Part shown: positions 18,813-31,900 of the stretch, piece after piece
Layout of the letters: each line of letters begins with the position of its first letter
Position numbering within the stretch: the stretch's first letter is position 1
Assembly: GCA_001695595.3 (NCBI GenBank)
Contig: MBPM02000111.1
Coordinates: 121,690-185,689 of the forward strand
Direction: 5' to 3'
DNA from: Plasmopara viticola
Taxonomy: Eukaryota; Oomycota; Peronosporomycetes; Peronosporales; Peronosporaceae
Length of the DNA: 64,000 bases
Program-made: the position numbers and the translations under genes
Notes under the pieces: generated by a model
The model's input: only the letters and a program-made list of their open reading frames with translations
Database searches by the model: none
What the model was told of the DNA's origin: nothing

Positions 18813-21800
18813 CTGTATTTATTAGTTAAGTAAAGAATAATTCGGCTCGATTTTCAGATATCAAAAGTCTCTTTCATATGCGCATGAAAACACGATAAAG
18901 TATTCCAATACGTAGCTTTACTATTTCTAGTGCATAGACACTTACGAGCACTTTGTATTCTCGACACGCTTCGTTCTAGTAATAGGATGTGTGACAACAC
19001 TTTAAGTCAAATCTAGGCTTACGCGGATAAAGTTCTTTTCTTCTGAGGCTATGGAATATGTCGTGCGACTTTCTCTCATTTGTCAACCGCGCAATGGACA
19101 CTAATTTAGCGATGAGCTAAGTTTGATGGCTTTAGAAGGTGGCTATCTGATCGATTTTTCATACAAGCAAGTGGTTAATGTCTCAAAAACAATGCAAGCC
19201 TTTTCCACCGAAGATGACTAAAGTGGTGCAGAAGCTAAAGTTTTTGCACTTATCTCCAGCGCTTTGTTTAGAAGAACGACGAGAGTATGGTTACTAGCTC
19301 ACGCTGATGTTAAGCTGAATAATGCAACATTTCTGGGCGCGCCACGGCCGTGATGGATTTGCAAGAAGTAGTGCACTCGCTTCTTAATACCTTTACGGCT
19401 GCAAAATCCTGTCGGGTGTATTTACGTCTGACAGATCGGGTATAGTATTGAAAATCTATGGTTGACATTAGCAACAATCGAGAAAACCTCGAAACCATTA
19501 TTGGTGAGGTTTTTGGAATTGCTTACTGATCTCGTGGGTGCAAAATTTTGATACGTAGCTAAAATAGTAAGTGAAATTAGCCTGTGAAAAGATTAATCAA
19601 GTGGGCCATTTGATGATCTATTCCAACTCAACAATTTATAGCAGTACAGCGGCGCGATCGCAGGAAGCAATGCGATCGACTTTGCAGCTATGCTTCAGGA
19701 GGCCTAACAGCTTTGTAAGTTAATGATGCACTTGCCTAAATTTCGTGGTGATTCGCGATTTCGCCGTGAGTCCCAGAGACGAAGGGGTGCGGACCAGGTG
19801 GACACATCATTGAAGCAAAGTGGCTAACAGCGGCGCTGATAAATACAACTTCCGCTGATCGAAGAAATGCTAGTAATAGCTCAATCGATAGGATGCAAAG
19901 GAGATCACTATATAGAATTAACTCAAAACCAGATCACTTACCAAGGGAAAGAACTCTTAATATCTAGCTTCAGCGATCTCGCAAAAAAACTTGCAAAGCC
20001 GCAACTATCGCGATGGTTGGTATGTATGGGCTTGCCCCTCCCCTGTAAATGTGAGAAATCTCCACGATACAATAATCCTCCGAAAAATTGGAAAAAACAT
20101 ATAGCGCGACATTTGAGACAGAAAGATATAGGACTCCTTATTACACGGCAGGGATCCGATGAGAAAAGCCGTTCAAATGCGAAATGACTGGCAAGAATTC
20201 CAGCGCGAATTTTTGATGCAGGCTATGGCTCAAAAGTTTCTCTTCGTAGACAAAACTTCTGTGAATTGAAGAGAATAAACGGATTGACTCACCATGTCCT
20301 AACGTCGCTGCATTAAGATCAAAATAGCACGTAAAGTCCAGACCGCTGATCAGTGTCGGGATCACGTAGATCAATTCCTTAAGATGTTATACGACTGCAG
20401 TCAGAACAAATAGCCGGCTTTGCTCTGACTACAGAGGGTGATGCGGTGGTAAAGGTGCTAGCAAGTGTCGTCAAAGGTGGTCAGGACTGACGCGATCAAG
20501 ATCGATCGAAACGCGAAATGCAAACCAATCAAAAAGCGAAGCGACTTCAATCTTACCGAATCTTACTAAGTGAGCGATTTGAGCAGACTCTGGCTGAGCA
20601 TAATCAATTGCATAAACTTTAAAGCTATCGCATCGGATCATATCAATCCAGCAAGGATATCATCTGTACACGATTTTCAGCAGTGCTCTCTAGAGACTTA
20701 CAGGCCTACTCTCTTGGAACTGCTTGACTTGTCGGCGCTATGGCAGGAGAGCTCACCAGTTTTACTAATGCCTTGTCGTTCGTCAAATAATAGGTCAGCT
20801 AGTGTTTAATGCAGAAATAATACACTGCCATCCGCCAATAATTGCTAAGAAGATATTAAGCTAGGACGCTCACCCAGCTGTAAACTAGATCGCGCTAGAA
20901 TTTGTTAATATGCATACAAGCAGCAGTACATTGAATTGTTAAAAATGAGAGTATTGGGGATGTCTCAAGCGCTACAAAGATACCGGATATTACACTAAAG
21001 AAATATATGAACAAAAAGCAAAAAGGTGACATCGAGACCGAAAAGAAACTGGACGAAATCCATACTTCGATCAGGATTGTAAGGTAGTAAATCTAACTTT
21101 TAAGTAGTCATACCATTGCTATAGCAAGCATATAGCTAGTCTTTCGAGTCAATACTGCTATGGCATTTCTCTCGCTACTGAGAGAAATGCATCGAAAGCA
21201 CACGTTACGGAAGTGCTGTAAGTAAGCCAAGACCCGTGGAGCGATTGTAAGTATAACAAATTTGATGTTTTGGTGACAAAGAATCTGTTTGTAAAAGAGC
21301 GAAAAGTCGTGAGTATGTTGGAGAGCATACATGTGACAAATGAAGATACCAAAGCTAATTTTTTCTATCGGATCTTATCGACACAGTGATGTACTTACTC
21401 AATTAGGCTTATACTTTGCCGCCACAAGACGATCGCTGTACAAAGAACATGTTAGATGGAAATCCAAAAGCAAATGTAAATGCTAAGCTTACACAATCTA
21501 TCGAAGTACCGCTGCGTGCAAAGTTATCAGAAACACTGTAGGACACCCTTGGAAAGCGCTGATTTCATACGGTGAGAAATGAATCAGACTCAAAGAAGCT
21601 CTTAGCAATTACAAATATCGATGCTCGCGGAATGCGTCTTTTGGTACTTACTGACCAGTGGCTGGACACTTCATACCAAGGCACGAGGATTTGTCACTCT
21701 AGGATAGCAGTTATAAACAATGAAAAGCAGAACTTGGCCAGCCTAGCTGCCACAAAAGTCCGGAATGAGGTTGACGAAACTTTAATGCCACAATTTGGGT

Positions 21801-24800
21801 CGTTTCTTGGCTCATCGAATATTGTTTGCACGTGGAACATTGAAGCAGAGTCGACGGATCTGCAAAAGGTCAGAAAGACCAGAGGGCGGTTTTGTCGGAG
21901 GTAAAATTGTCACTGCAAAAGTTGAGTGAGAAGACCTTTAGATTAACGACCGAATTATAAGTATATCGAATCGTAAAAAAAGTGCTACGACTCACCATCT
22001 AAATATTCGATCCTCTCTTTCATCGGCCTCAAGAAGAGTCTGTTGCGATATCACTGCAAGGTACAATATACTAAAAAAAATATGCTGCTTTGCAGAAAGC
22101 TGATTAACTTGATCAACAGTCAAATATCTGACAGGAGTCAGCCTCAACTTGTGCGTCATCGACTGACCGACTTATGGACTACCTATTATTGCTGAGCAAC
22201 ACTTTGCCAAATGTGTTATTTAATTTTGCATTCTAATCGGGGCAAATGACAGAGTGGTCTCATTAATTTCTGCCTTCATCCCCACCTTAACGTTGATTAA
22301 GTAGTTGTAGATGGTTTTAACACTCTAAAGAAACCATCACAAATATACAAACATAATGTTGGATTCGCCCTACATAATAACCTTGAGGTAAGCGATTAAG
22401 CCAGTTGATCTAAATTAAAAACACGATAGTAAAAAAATTAGTGGTATGATTCTCATTAGGGTGGGACGATAATGCGATTATGTCGTCACTCGGCCGAAGA
22501 AAGCATCCTAACGGGGTTACACAGCAGATAGCAAACAGAAAGATAAAAAAATCTTCGGTAGATGATCCCGTCTTAATAGGTGTAAGCATAAAGTAGCCGC
22601 TACATTTCGTTCAATTGCAATCACAGAAAGTCGGTGACAAATGCTGAGATTTTGATTTCCTGACGTGGCACTTCTTGTAATCTTGCTGAGCAAGATCAAT
22701 GAGCTCCCATCGCTCCCGTAAATTAAACCATTGCTTGGTAATGCAGTACTTCGTTTCTGACATGAGGTAAAGCTCGAGCCTAACACCTCTATCCGGAGTT
22801 TTGATGATTTACCTCTAGACATCACATGTAAGTAATGCTTTTACTATGTGTATTCCGAATTTCAGGGAGCCTTTAAACGCAGCAAACACTAACGAATTAA
22901 GACATCTTCGTGCAAATTGGAGAAAGATTAAAATCATGATAGATGGTTCATCGCTACCAGCACCATTTTGGCCGGTTTTACCTCACTAGCATCTGCCGTA
23001 ACACAATGATCAGTTGAACAGTCAACTTTTCGTAAAAATACCGTTTTTAGTCAATTACGGATTTGTTTGTAATATCCAGGTCAATTAACGAATGTTTAGT
23101 CGTTCTCTCCGGGTGTAGTTGTGTTAATCGTCGTAAGTGGTACTTGCCGATTGCCAAAAGGAGCCATGTCTTTGATTGTCGTACGGAGCCATGTTTTGCA
23201 TGAGTTTATTTCGGTTATGCATGAAGAACTAGATCAGTTACATTTTAATGCCGCTTTTATCGTATGTGGCAGATGGTGCTATTAGCAAAGCTTGTCACTC
23301 AATGAGAAAGGTTAAGACGCAACGTCGTGTCTTCCTCTAAGGGAATGATAAAAATTTCGATACCTTCCCTAGTTATTTCGAGCATATACCACTTCAGGCT
23401 ATGTTGTAACAAAGCTGTCCATACAGCAGGGTAGGAACGTGATTCTGCGTTTGCCCCGTAAATTGACTTAAACCTTTTGTTTCACTAGCCACTACGTGTC
23501 CAGGGTCATGTCATACTCATTCATGTTGGGGTCATTAAACGACTTTGGTCTTTTGCCATCATTATTTACATAGCAAGGTCTAATTTGACCACAACAACTT
23601 AGAGAATTGTCTCATTTCCAAGATGAGCAAAGAACGACTTGCTTTTGTAGCTACAAGTGTAATCTATATACAACCTTTTGTCGCTGTCTGCAATCGTTGG
23701 CCGACGTGGAAAATTTTATATCTATCGAAGCCTGTTCGAATTCAAAATGGTAAATATTTGCCTTATACACTTGCGTCTACGATAAGAAGTCCACCGTCGC
23801 TGGACCATATTTGAAAGCTATTAAGCTCCCATAGTTCAACTTATTATGGTGCGTGTCAATCATACACTTTTTGAGAAAACGACTCTGGAGCTCTTAGGCG
23901 AGAGGCTTTATTTTCATCGAGACATGCATGGATCCTGTGCAGCTAAAGCAGTGGCTGATGCTTCGCTTCGCACCAATCAAGCTAATTGAGACCGGACCTA
24001 ATCAGCAGACTCGCAAAGACTATCAAGGAGCGACCATCCACAATAATTTTGAGCAGCGAGCCAAACGGTGGCTGTACTTCTCTTGGAGGGCGGTTTAAAC
24101 CGCCTCTTCCACCGCCTCTGACTGCACTTTAAAAATTAGGTGCTCGGCGTGTCTCTTTTCAAGCCATCTAAGTAAGCATTTACCCTGACTTTTTTAAAAG
24201 GTGGCTTGATAATAGATACATTGTTAACCCTTGCATTGTTAGTAAGCAAGCGAGTGCGAACACTGAGCTCACCAAAAGAAACAATGCTCGAAGTTATTAT
24301 TTTACGTGTTTCCAGGACACAAACGACTCGGGTGAAGTGCTTTTAACGGTGAGTGCACCCACTTCCCTTTTAAAAGTCCTGATTACCCAAGATCAAGGCC
24401 ACCTAAGTGTCCTTTTCATCCTTCCCGCCAGCAGAAACGTTTTCCTATACCAAGTTAAGATTCAGTAGGTGCTATTGCAAAATTTCCGAAGTCTGTGCTT
24501 TTTAAGTCCTACATCGTCGACTTTGCTTGTAGAGCTTGAAACCGTTACTGCTTGATAAAAAGGACTGCGATATGCAGCCGTCTATAATGCTTATAAATCT
24601 TTCGAACATCGTGAAGGTGAATCTACGCATCCGGAAACCTTTGTGAGGGTCCAAGCAGACAATTGGAGTGGAACGTCTACACAGCTGGGGTAAGGTGCAC
24701 CACGATTTTCTGTGAATACAGATCCACCATTCTTCTATTGTTCCTTTTAGCGGAGATCTAGCTTTTAGCACAAAAACTCGGCTTTGTCTGTATAAAATGG

Positions 24801-25852
24801 ACAAAATTGTCAGCAATCTAAGCAATATAGTGGGCGTCTTTTCCTTTGAAATTAAGTGTAACCGTCTTTGAAAAGCGGTTAGTCAACAGGCGTTACGCAA
24901 CTTATAATATGCGCTTAGTCACGTACTGTAATGCTTGTAGCTGCCCCATTATACTTTAACCTACTCATGTCAACCGTAGGAGCACGTTTACAACCTCGGG
25001 TCACTAAGTACTGCGAGCAAAGTTAAACTGTTCTGAAAGATTTCATCGACTGAGAAGCTGCAAAGCCCAGGTCAAAGTAGTTTTTCATCAAAAGGACGTG
25101 TGCGCCATGAGCTGCTACGTAGTCTCTGCTAGAACTGAATTAGCATGTTCTAGAAATTAGAAAGTTTACAATGCACTAACGCCTAATTTACATCCTAATT
25201 GCCCTTAATTAGGGGGTTCGGGGAAGGAATACGGATGCGACAAAAAGCCTGGACAATTAGTTTGCTCGCGTCAATGAAGTTTCCCGTTGCTCAATGCAGT
25301 AATCTGATTCGGTTTTATCGATATTGTCCCCTAAATATTTTCAAGTGTCGTTAAATGTATCGGCAAGCTTTAACAAGGAAGAATAGAAGATGTTATGGGA
25401 CACGGCGTGGTTGCCTGATAACGGACTATTCCTGCAGCATAACTACCTTTCCCCAGACTCGCAAGCTGTAACTCTCCATTCATTTCACCAAACAAATCAA
25501 TTGCAAGACATGGCTGAGAAGATGCGCCTGCCGTGCATCCCTGGACAACCAAGAAACGTTTGAAGGATCTACCACGCACAGACTTGATCCCTGCGAATCT
25601 CCCAGCACTAGAAAAGCTAAGCTAATCTAAAGTGGTAAAAGGTTGAACTCTATTTGTGACGTTAGATGTGACATCTCTAAATAATGGCTTATAAAAGCGT
25701 GGGAAGTAGAAATCAATCAAGTTGGCCAACTGCAACCTTAAATAAAAGGTGCCCTCGAATGCTTCCTCGTCCCGCCCTTGACCACGTTGCACAATTTCGC
25801 TTGTTGCCGTTCAAGTGCTTTCTTCTCTCCCGCTGGAAGCCTCGCCGTTCAC
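18813..25852. other. 7-kb AT-rich gene-poor region
   Basis: No recognisable gene on either strand. The longest frames (19867-20187 plus, 21572-21904 plus, 24502-24825 minus; about 102-110 codons) show no domain, signal peptide or repeat. No LTR pair, tRNA or tandem array was found by eye. Short perfect palindromes such as GGCGGTTTAAACCGCC (near 24090) occur but are isolated. Confidence 0.55.
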
Positions 25853-25869
25853 TTCATTTCGGCAAATTC
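25853..25869 (+). promoter_or_regulatory. Inr-like initiator of first sugar transporter
   Basis: TTCATTTCGGCAAATTC resembles the oomycete Inr (TCATTYYNCAWTTT) apart from one extra base, and lies 31-47 bp before the ATG at 25900, the expected place for transcription start. Confidence 0.4.
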
Positions 25870-25899
25870 GGATCACCACCGCTATCGTAGCTCTTTTCA

Positions 25900-27366
25900 A
25901 TGGCAGAGACTTATGCTGAACTTGCTTCTCCCAAGCCCATCACAGCCTTTGACGAAGCGAACAAGGCTGCTGCCCGTCTGATTAAACCAAACGCCATCTT
26001 GTATACCACTGCCCTCTTGTCATGGATCCAGCCCTTTCAAGGCGGGTGGTCCACCTCACAGATGAACCTGTCGCAATACCACGATACGGACGAGTGCAAG
26101 GCGCGGCCCGTTGTGGAGAATACGTGCCTCATGTTTCCGGGGCATTCGCAACTCGAGTGGACGTTTGCCGTGAATGCATGGATCCTCGGGGCGATGGTGG
26201 GCTCGCTCTGCTGTGGCTACTTTAGCGACCGGTATGGCCGGAAAAAGACGTTGATGCTGAATTGCCTCTTTATCATCATTGGCGGCGTGGTCCAAGCCTC
26301 CGTATCGACGATTTGGCTCTTTACGTTGGGTCGCTTTATCGCTGGCCTCGCGTCCGGGACGGCTACTGCCACAATCGGTGGCTACATTAATGAATTGTCG
26401 CCGCCCCACATGCGCAACACGCTGGGGCTGGGGCTACAGATCGCGACGACCATTGGGATTTTACTGCCCGCGATCGGTTTTTTCTTTTTAAACACGAGCA
26501 CGGGGTGGCGTTACCTCGCCGCGTTTCCGGTCGTGCTCGCTGGCGTATACCTAGTGCTGGCCCCGACCCTGTGCGTGGAGAGCCCCGCGTGGCTTTTGAC
26601 GCAAAAACGGCGCAAAGACGCCAAGGCAATCATTGCTCTTCTCTATGGTGAAGAGCATGTTCAATTGGCCTTGTCGTGGCTCGAAGTGAGTTCCAAGCCT
26701 GACATTACTGAAGAAGGGCTTGCTGCTGCCAACGCGGAGTCCATCTTTGCGCCGCGGTACCGCACGCAGCTGTTGACGGGTATTTTACTCTCGTGCTCCC
26801 AACAGCTCTCGGGGATCAATGCCGTCTTTTACTACTCGGGCAGTATCTTTTCGGACGCTGGGATCGCGGACTCGCGCATCGGGACTTTAATCATTGACTT
26901 TATCAATATTTGGCCGGCGTTTTTTGCGGGAATTTTAGCCAATCGCTTTGGTGCTCGGAACATGATTTTGTGGGGGCTTTTAGGGATGGTCATCATGGCG
27001 GTCGGTATGACGGTGGCGTTTGTGGTAGATGTCCCTGCACTGTCCATTTTGTTTACTGCTCTGTACGTGATTGTATTTGGAGTGACACTGGGTCCGCTTG
27101 TGTGGGTGATGACGGCCGATATCTTTCCCGACGCAATCCGGGCGAGCGCGTCGTCGCTCTGTATCGGCATTAATTGGTTGTGCAACCTCATTGTGGGTGT
27201 GTCTTACCCGTACATTTCCGACGCTTTGAACGATTACGCGTACGTGCCGTTTGTAGCATTACTAGCTGTTTTCTACCTGCTGTCGCTGAAAATGGTGCCC
27301 GAGACGTCGGGGAAATCTGCCGAGGAAATTCTCGCCGAGTACGACTCGCGTCACGTCACGAGCTAA
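25900..27366 (+). CDS. MFS sugar porter, copy T1
   Basis: An intact 488-residue sugar porter (GLUT/HXT-like, MFS), single exon, predicted to carry hexose across the plasma membrane. Seen: a cytosolic N-terminus; TM1 followed by a long first outer loop with conserved cysteines (DECKARP to NTCLMFPGH); loop 2-3 SDRYGRKK; ELSPPHMRNTLG after TM4; VESPAWLL, where most sugar porters have PESPRWL; TM7 QQLSGINAVFYYSGSIF; a second-half loop NRFGARN; and a C-terminal VPETSGKSAEEI. Start MAETYAEL is supported by the matching N-terminus of the second copy (35538) and an Inr-like site. It converges with the DnaJ gene. Substrate is not deducible: glucose, fructose or a broader range are all possible. Confidence 0.92.
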   Translation: MAETYAELASPKPITAFDEANKAAARLIKPNAILYTTALLSWIQPFQGGWSTSQMNLSQYHDTDECKARPVVENTCLMFPGHSQLEWTFAVNAWILGAMVGSLCCGYFSDRYGRKKTLMLNCLFIIIGGVVQASVSTIWLFTLGRFIAGLASGTATATIGGYINELSPPHMRNTLGLGLQIATTIGILLPAIGFFFLNTSTGWRYLAAFPVVLAGVYLVLAPTLCVESPAWLLTQKRRKDAKAIIALLYGEEHVQLALSWLEVSSKPDITEEGLAAANAESIFAPRYRTQLLTGILLSCSQQLSGINAVFYYSGSIFSDAGIADSRIGTLIIDFINIWPAFFAGILANRFGARNMILWGLLGMVIMAVGMTVAFVVDVPALSILFTALYVIVFGVTLGPLVWVMTADIFPDAIRASASSLCIGINWLCNLIVGVSYPYISDALNDYAYVPFVALLAVFYLLSLKMVPETSGKSAEEILAEYDSRHVTS

Positions 27367-27596
27367 ATAACCTTTAAGTCATGCTAATCTTAGGTACATT
27401 TGCACTTTGAAAACCTCGTAAAAAATCGTTTTTTTTTATAAAAGCTTGTATTTTTCAAAAATGTTCAAAATTATGGACGCTCATCTCGAAATTAAGAAAG
27501 ACGTCCAAAGACTTGATCCAAAGACAAAGTGGAGTGAAAACAACGACGACTTTGCCTGGAAAAGCGTCCGTCGAGGGATCTATATTCGACAGTGCA

Positions 27597-28912
27597 TTAT
27601 TGTAAAGCAAATAATTCACGAAAGCCTTCTTTCTGCTCCTCCGAGAGCGACTCTGGAAACGTCACGTGATATTTGATGTACAATTGGCCCTTCTCCAAAG
27701 GCGCATGCTGTTTCGGCATTCCTTCATTCTCGATTGTCGTCACCAATCGAGGCGGCGTAATGTTGTCGCGCACGACTTCCACTTGTCGTCCATCCAAGTG
27801 CGTAAACGTCTTTTTGAAACCCACCAGTGCTTCGCGCAATGAAATGTACAAATCCATCCACAAATGGTCGCCCGCGCGCGTAAAAGTGGGGTGAGCTACC
27901 GTCACGACTTGCAGACGCAAGTGTCCAGCTGGTTGGTCGTCAATTTCATCGCCATAATGCTCGAGTTCAATCTCAAAGTTGTCGGGTGTGCCCTTTTCGA
28001 GATCCACATCAAAGTTGAGATCCGTCATCTCGACTTTCCGACCACCACACACCGGGCACGTGCTCGAGGAGATTTTTCCTTTTCCGTGGCATTTTTCGCA
28101 CGTTGTTTGAAACTGTTGAATGAACCCTGGCCCGACGCGTCGCGTCGTCATCTTCACACCTTGTCCATGACACTCGTTGCAAACGTGAACATCGTCTTCA
28201 TGAGCTGCACCTTTGCCATGGCAATGATGGCACACGGTCTGTCATCAAAGCACAATATCCTTTTAATTAAAAAAGACCCACACTCGGTTTTCCAACAGGG
28301 TACGCATACCTCACGACGGATGGAAAATTGAAGACTCTTGCCATTGTAAAGATCGGCGAGGGATACACGCAGCGGCATGACGATATCTGGACCACGGGAC
28401 GGTTCGCGCTCCTGACGATTGCGGCCACCGCCACCGAAGAACTGAGAAAAGATATCAAAGGGATCATGACCACCACCTCCACCGGCATTGTTCAGCCCTT
28501 CTTCACCAAAACGATCGTATTTTTTCTTCTTCTCCTCGTCTGAGAGCACGTCATACGCTGTAGATAAAAGGTCAGTATCAAAGATTTTTCCACACTGACG
28601 AGCGTGACAAAAGTTGCCACGAAATCTTTTGTGCAACTTACCGCTGGCAACTTCTGCAAATTTTTTAGCCGCGTTCTCGTCTCCTGGATTCTTGTCGGGG
28701 TGGTGCTGAGCAGCAATAACGGTAAAGCACACCAATTCCAGTCAATCGACAGAAGTACTTACTTTGAGCGAGAGTTTGCGAAAAGCACGCTTGATCTCGG
28801 TGGACGAAGCTTCTCGGGAAATGCCCAACGTCTCGTAATAGTCTTTGTTAGCCGCGGCCAGCGCCACGAGGCAGAGCAACAACAGCTGTAGAAGGTATTG
28901 ACCACGTGTCAT
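27597..28912 (-). CDS. ER-lumenal DnaJ/Hsp40 co-chaperone (Scj1/DNAJB11 type), four exons
   Basis: Proposed exons, in transcript order, are 28763-28912, 28642-28705, 28310-28557 and 27597-28238, with 57-, 84- and 71-nt GT-AG introns, giving 367 residues. Seen: a signal peptide with hydrophobic core LLQLLLLCLVALAAA (about 1-21); a J domain (about 24-90) with KDYYETLG, HPD at 52-54 split from the first exon by intron 1, and AYDVLSDEEKKKKYDRFG; a Gly/Phe region (about 105-135); four CXXCXGXG-type zinc repeats starting at residues 157, 174, 201 and 215; and two C-terminal substrate domains. No KDEL is present, as in human DNAJB11. It should stimulate BiP-type Hsp70 in secretory-protein folding. 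Its 3' end is 230 bp from transporter T1. Confidence 0.92.
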
Positions 28913-31900
28913 TGGGATATTTTTTGCAAGTATCAAATCATGTGTGTGCCACACGACGTTTACGGATGGAATAGTGGTGGTGCGTATCGATGTTGCGCAC
29001 AGAAAATGACTTGCAGTCTTGCTGTAGCCATGGACCGCCTCAACAGAGGCCAAGATACCGGACTTGTCGTCAAGCACCAATGCTTCTACTCAGCTTACGA
29101 GCACTGATGTAAAATTACCATCGATCCGCGAAATATGAGGAGGTGGTACCATTCATTCTAGACAAGCCTAAGCATATGACGTACCAGACTACAATTCCAG
29201 TGAGTCGAGAATGGAATAAAGGTTATGTAAAGTCAAATTTCTGACTTATTGATCAATATGGCTATGGACGAAAGGTGGCACGACAGGCACCGCATTGGCA
29301 TGTAATTCGAAGGATGCTTAAAAGATGATAATGTCCCTGCTATAAATGTGGTAGCAGCTTACAGGTAGCACTAAAACCATGAGGTATCAACTAGACGAGG
29401 CATTTGTGAATTTGCAGTCTTTAACACGCGCGAGTAGAAGTATACTAGAAGGCTGCTTAACGTCCTGCGCGCCTTACATGTGCAAGGTGCTGACTGATCT
29501 CATCACACCTCGAAGCTAATCCTACGCTTGAACTGGCAGATTGTCTGCCTGACCCTCGTAAAGGCTCTAGGATAAGCACGGCCCTACTTCGTTAGCCGGA
29601 TGCGCAGTATGCGCTGCTCGAAATGCTTAATGGCTTTATAGGCCTGAGAAGGCGACGACACCTGCAACCTTCCATGCAGTTTTGGACTTGTAATGGAGCC
29701 CGAAATTTACAGGGACCAGAGATCACAAGCTCTGGTAGCCCCGGCAGTAGCACCTATCATGACGTTTAAGCCAGTAGGATAAGAGAAGCTTTTCTTCTGT
29801 TCTGAGGAAGTTGAGATAGCGAATAAAGCGGCTGTGACAACCGACGATCAAGATCGGATTGCGTTCGCAACCTGTTTCCTGATTTACCCGGCTAAGAACT
29901 AGTCACTTTATCATCAAAGCCATTTACCTGATTGCTTTGTGCTATGAAGTACATGCGGAAGTGTTGAAAGCAACGTATCTTCTGATGCGCTTGACCTTTT
30001 CCAGTTCTCACGGCTTCTTGCCTGCAAGCAAGGTCGGCAAGAAATTTCGTAATTGTGTTTTCAGATTTGAACACGTTGAGCTGGGATCTCTCCTGCAAAA
30101 CTCAAATTGAATGTATTCATAGATGGTCTAAGGGTAGGCCGATTTTACACTCAGCTCATAAGAGTGCATTCAAAGAGGCGGTTTAAATCGTTCTTCAAAA
30201 GACGAATACAGCTATCGACGGCTCATACCTCAGTACTCACAGGACACCGATAGGCTTTGGTCCAGTCCCGATTGACATGAACGTTGCCAAGCAAAGCCTC
30301 ATCTGTTGCTTTACAAGGGCGTATGATTTGTGCCTGTCCCGAAGAGGACTGACGTAGTAAACTTTAGTCTTGCCCAAGACCTTCCGAGGTCGCTGTTTGA
30401 AGTCCTACCTTTATAGCTAGTGATACGCTGGTTTCAGTTGAGGCATTGTAAAAGACTCATGAAGGGTGTGTTTGTGGCTGTTACAAACTATCGGAGACTT
30501 TGCCATTCAAGCTTGATAGCCATCTGAACTATAATCAGCGCTGATTAGCCGTTGGCTGTGCACGCAAGTGTACGATATGTAGTAAATATCTATATATCCT
30601 AGTAGGTTATGGCGCAACGAATGTTTTGGTCAACGTCAAAGAAATGCAGCCAGCCAAAACAGGTTGACTGATGCTCGAGAAGAAAATAAGATGTCATTTT
30701 TGAATCGACCGGGATCTAGACACCCTCTAACCTGGCTGGATTTTGGCAGCCCAAAGTCATTTCTTGTCCTTAACATGAACAAGTATGACTTAAAATCGGT
30801 CGTGCCATAATTAAAAACGATGAAACCTTGGATCGTTCAGCGGGAAGAGGATATAGAGTCAAGCGGTTAGTCCTGGAGCTAATGTGAATTATGCTTCCTG
30901 TTGTGTATACAGCCCATTAAAAGGAAGCAAGTGAAGGCACACAATCCAGATAAGTACAAGCAAAGTCATAGGTACTGATACCTTTGCGACGGTAGACATA
31001 ACGACGCCTTTGCAATTTTCCGTAGCGGGTCACTAAATTTTACTGACATCTCCGGATGCCGAAGACATTCTATATATGCTCCAGGTGTGGGTAATATAGC
31101 TGCACAGGCAGGTAACATAGTGCTGGTGACAATGTTGCGCAAGTGGATAGCACAGGTCAGTGGGTGGCAAAAACGTCACGGTAGACAGCGAAGCTTCACC
31201 AAGCGCTAGTAACAGCTCTGCGAGAAGAGAAAACAAAGGGCTAAAATCGAGTTGTTGGTGTCACAAACGATCCCGTAGTTGGCGAAGAGACCTTACTCAC
31301 AGAAGCAGCTGACAGCAAACCGGTGGTCACGGCAAAAGCTCTCTAGTTTAATGCGCTGTCAAATGCGTCAAAGTTAGTGAAGCTGGAAAAAAAAACCAAG
31401 ATACCAAGGTCTTAGGTAAGTTTAGGTAGAAATTATCCCAGAGGCGATGTCTTTTAAAATTAAAAGTTCTTAAAAATACGAGGGCATCCTCCGCTTTCAT
31501 AGAAATATCTTGAATTAGTTTAATGTGCAGTGTATGTTGCGCCTATGCTCGAAGATCGTTACGTGAGAATTCGATATATTCTTATCAAGAATTTACTTGG
31601 ATGTTGCGGTTGAAGATCTTATATTTAAACTCTTACCGCATAAGAAACAAGGTCCGAAATTTCTTTAGAACCAGACACAAGGAACTTTTATGACAATGAC
31701 AAGTACCATGAGAGCATTGTGATCTCATTGATGCTGTCCTTGCCGAGGAGGTAAAGAACGGCAGAGTGCAGGAAGTCAAAGTTTTCGCACTCATTAACAT
31801 ATAACAAAAACCGGTGACTAATTCATTGCTATAAAAAGGTGAACCCACATATTGTAAGAAGGAAGTGCTGCAAAACAAGATATCCGAGTGTACGTTGTGC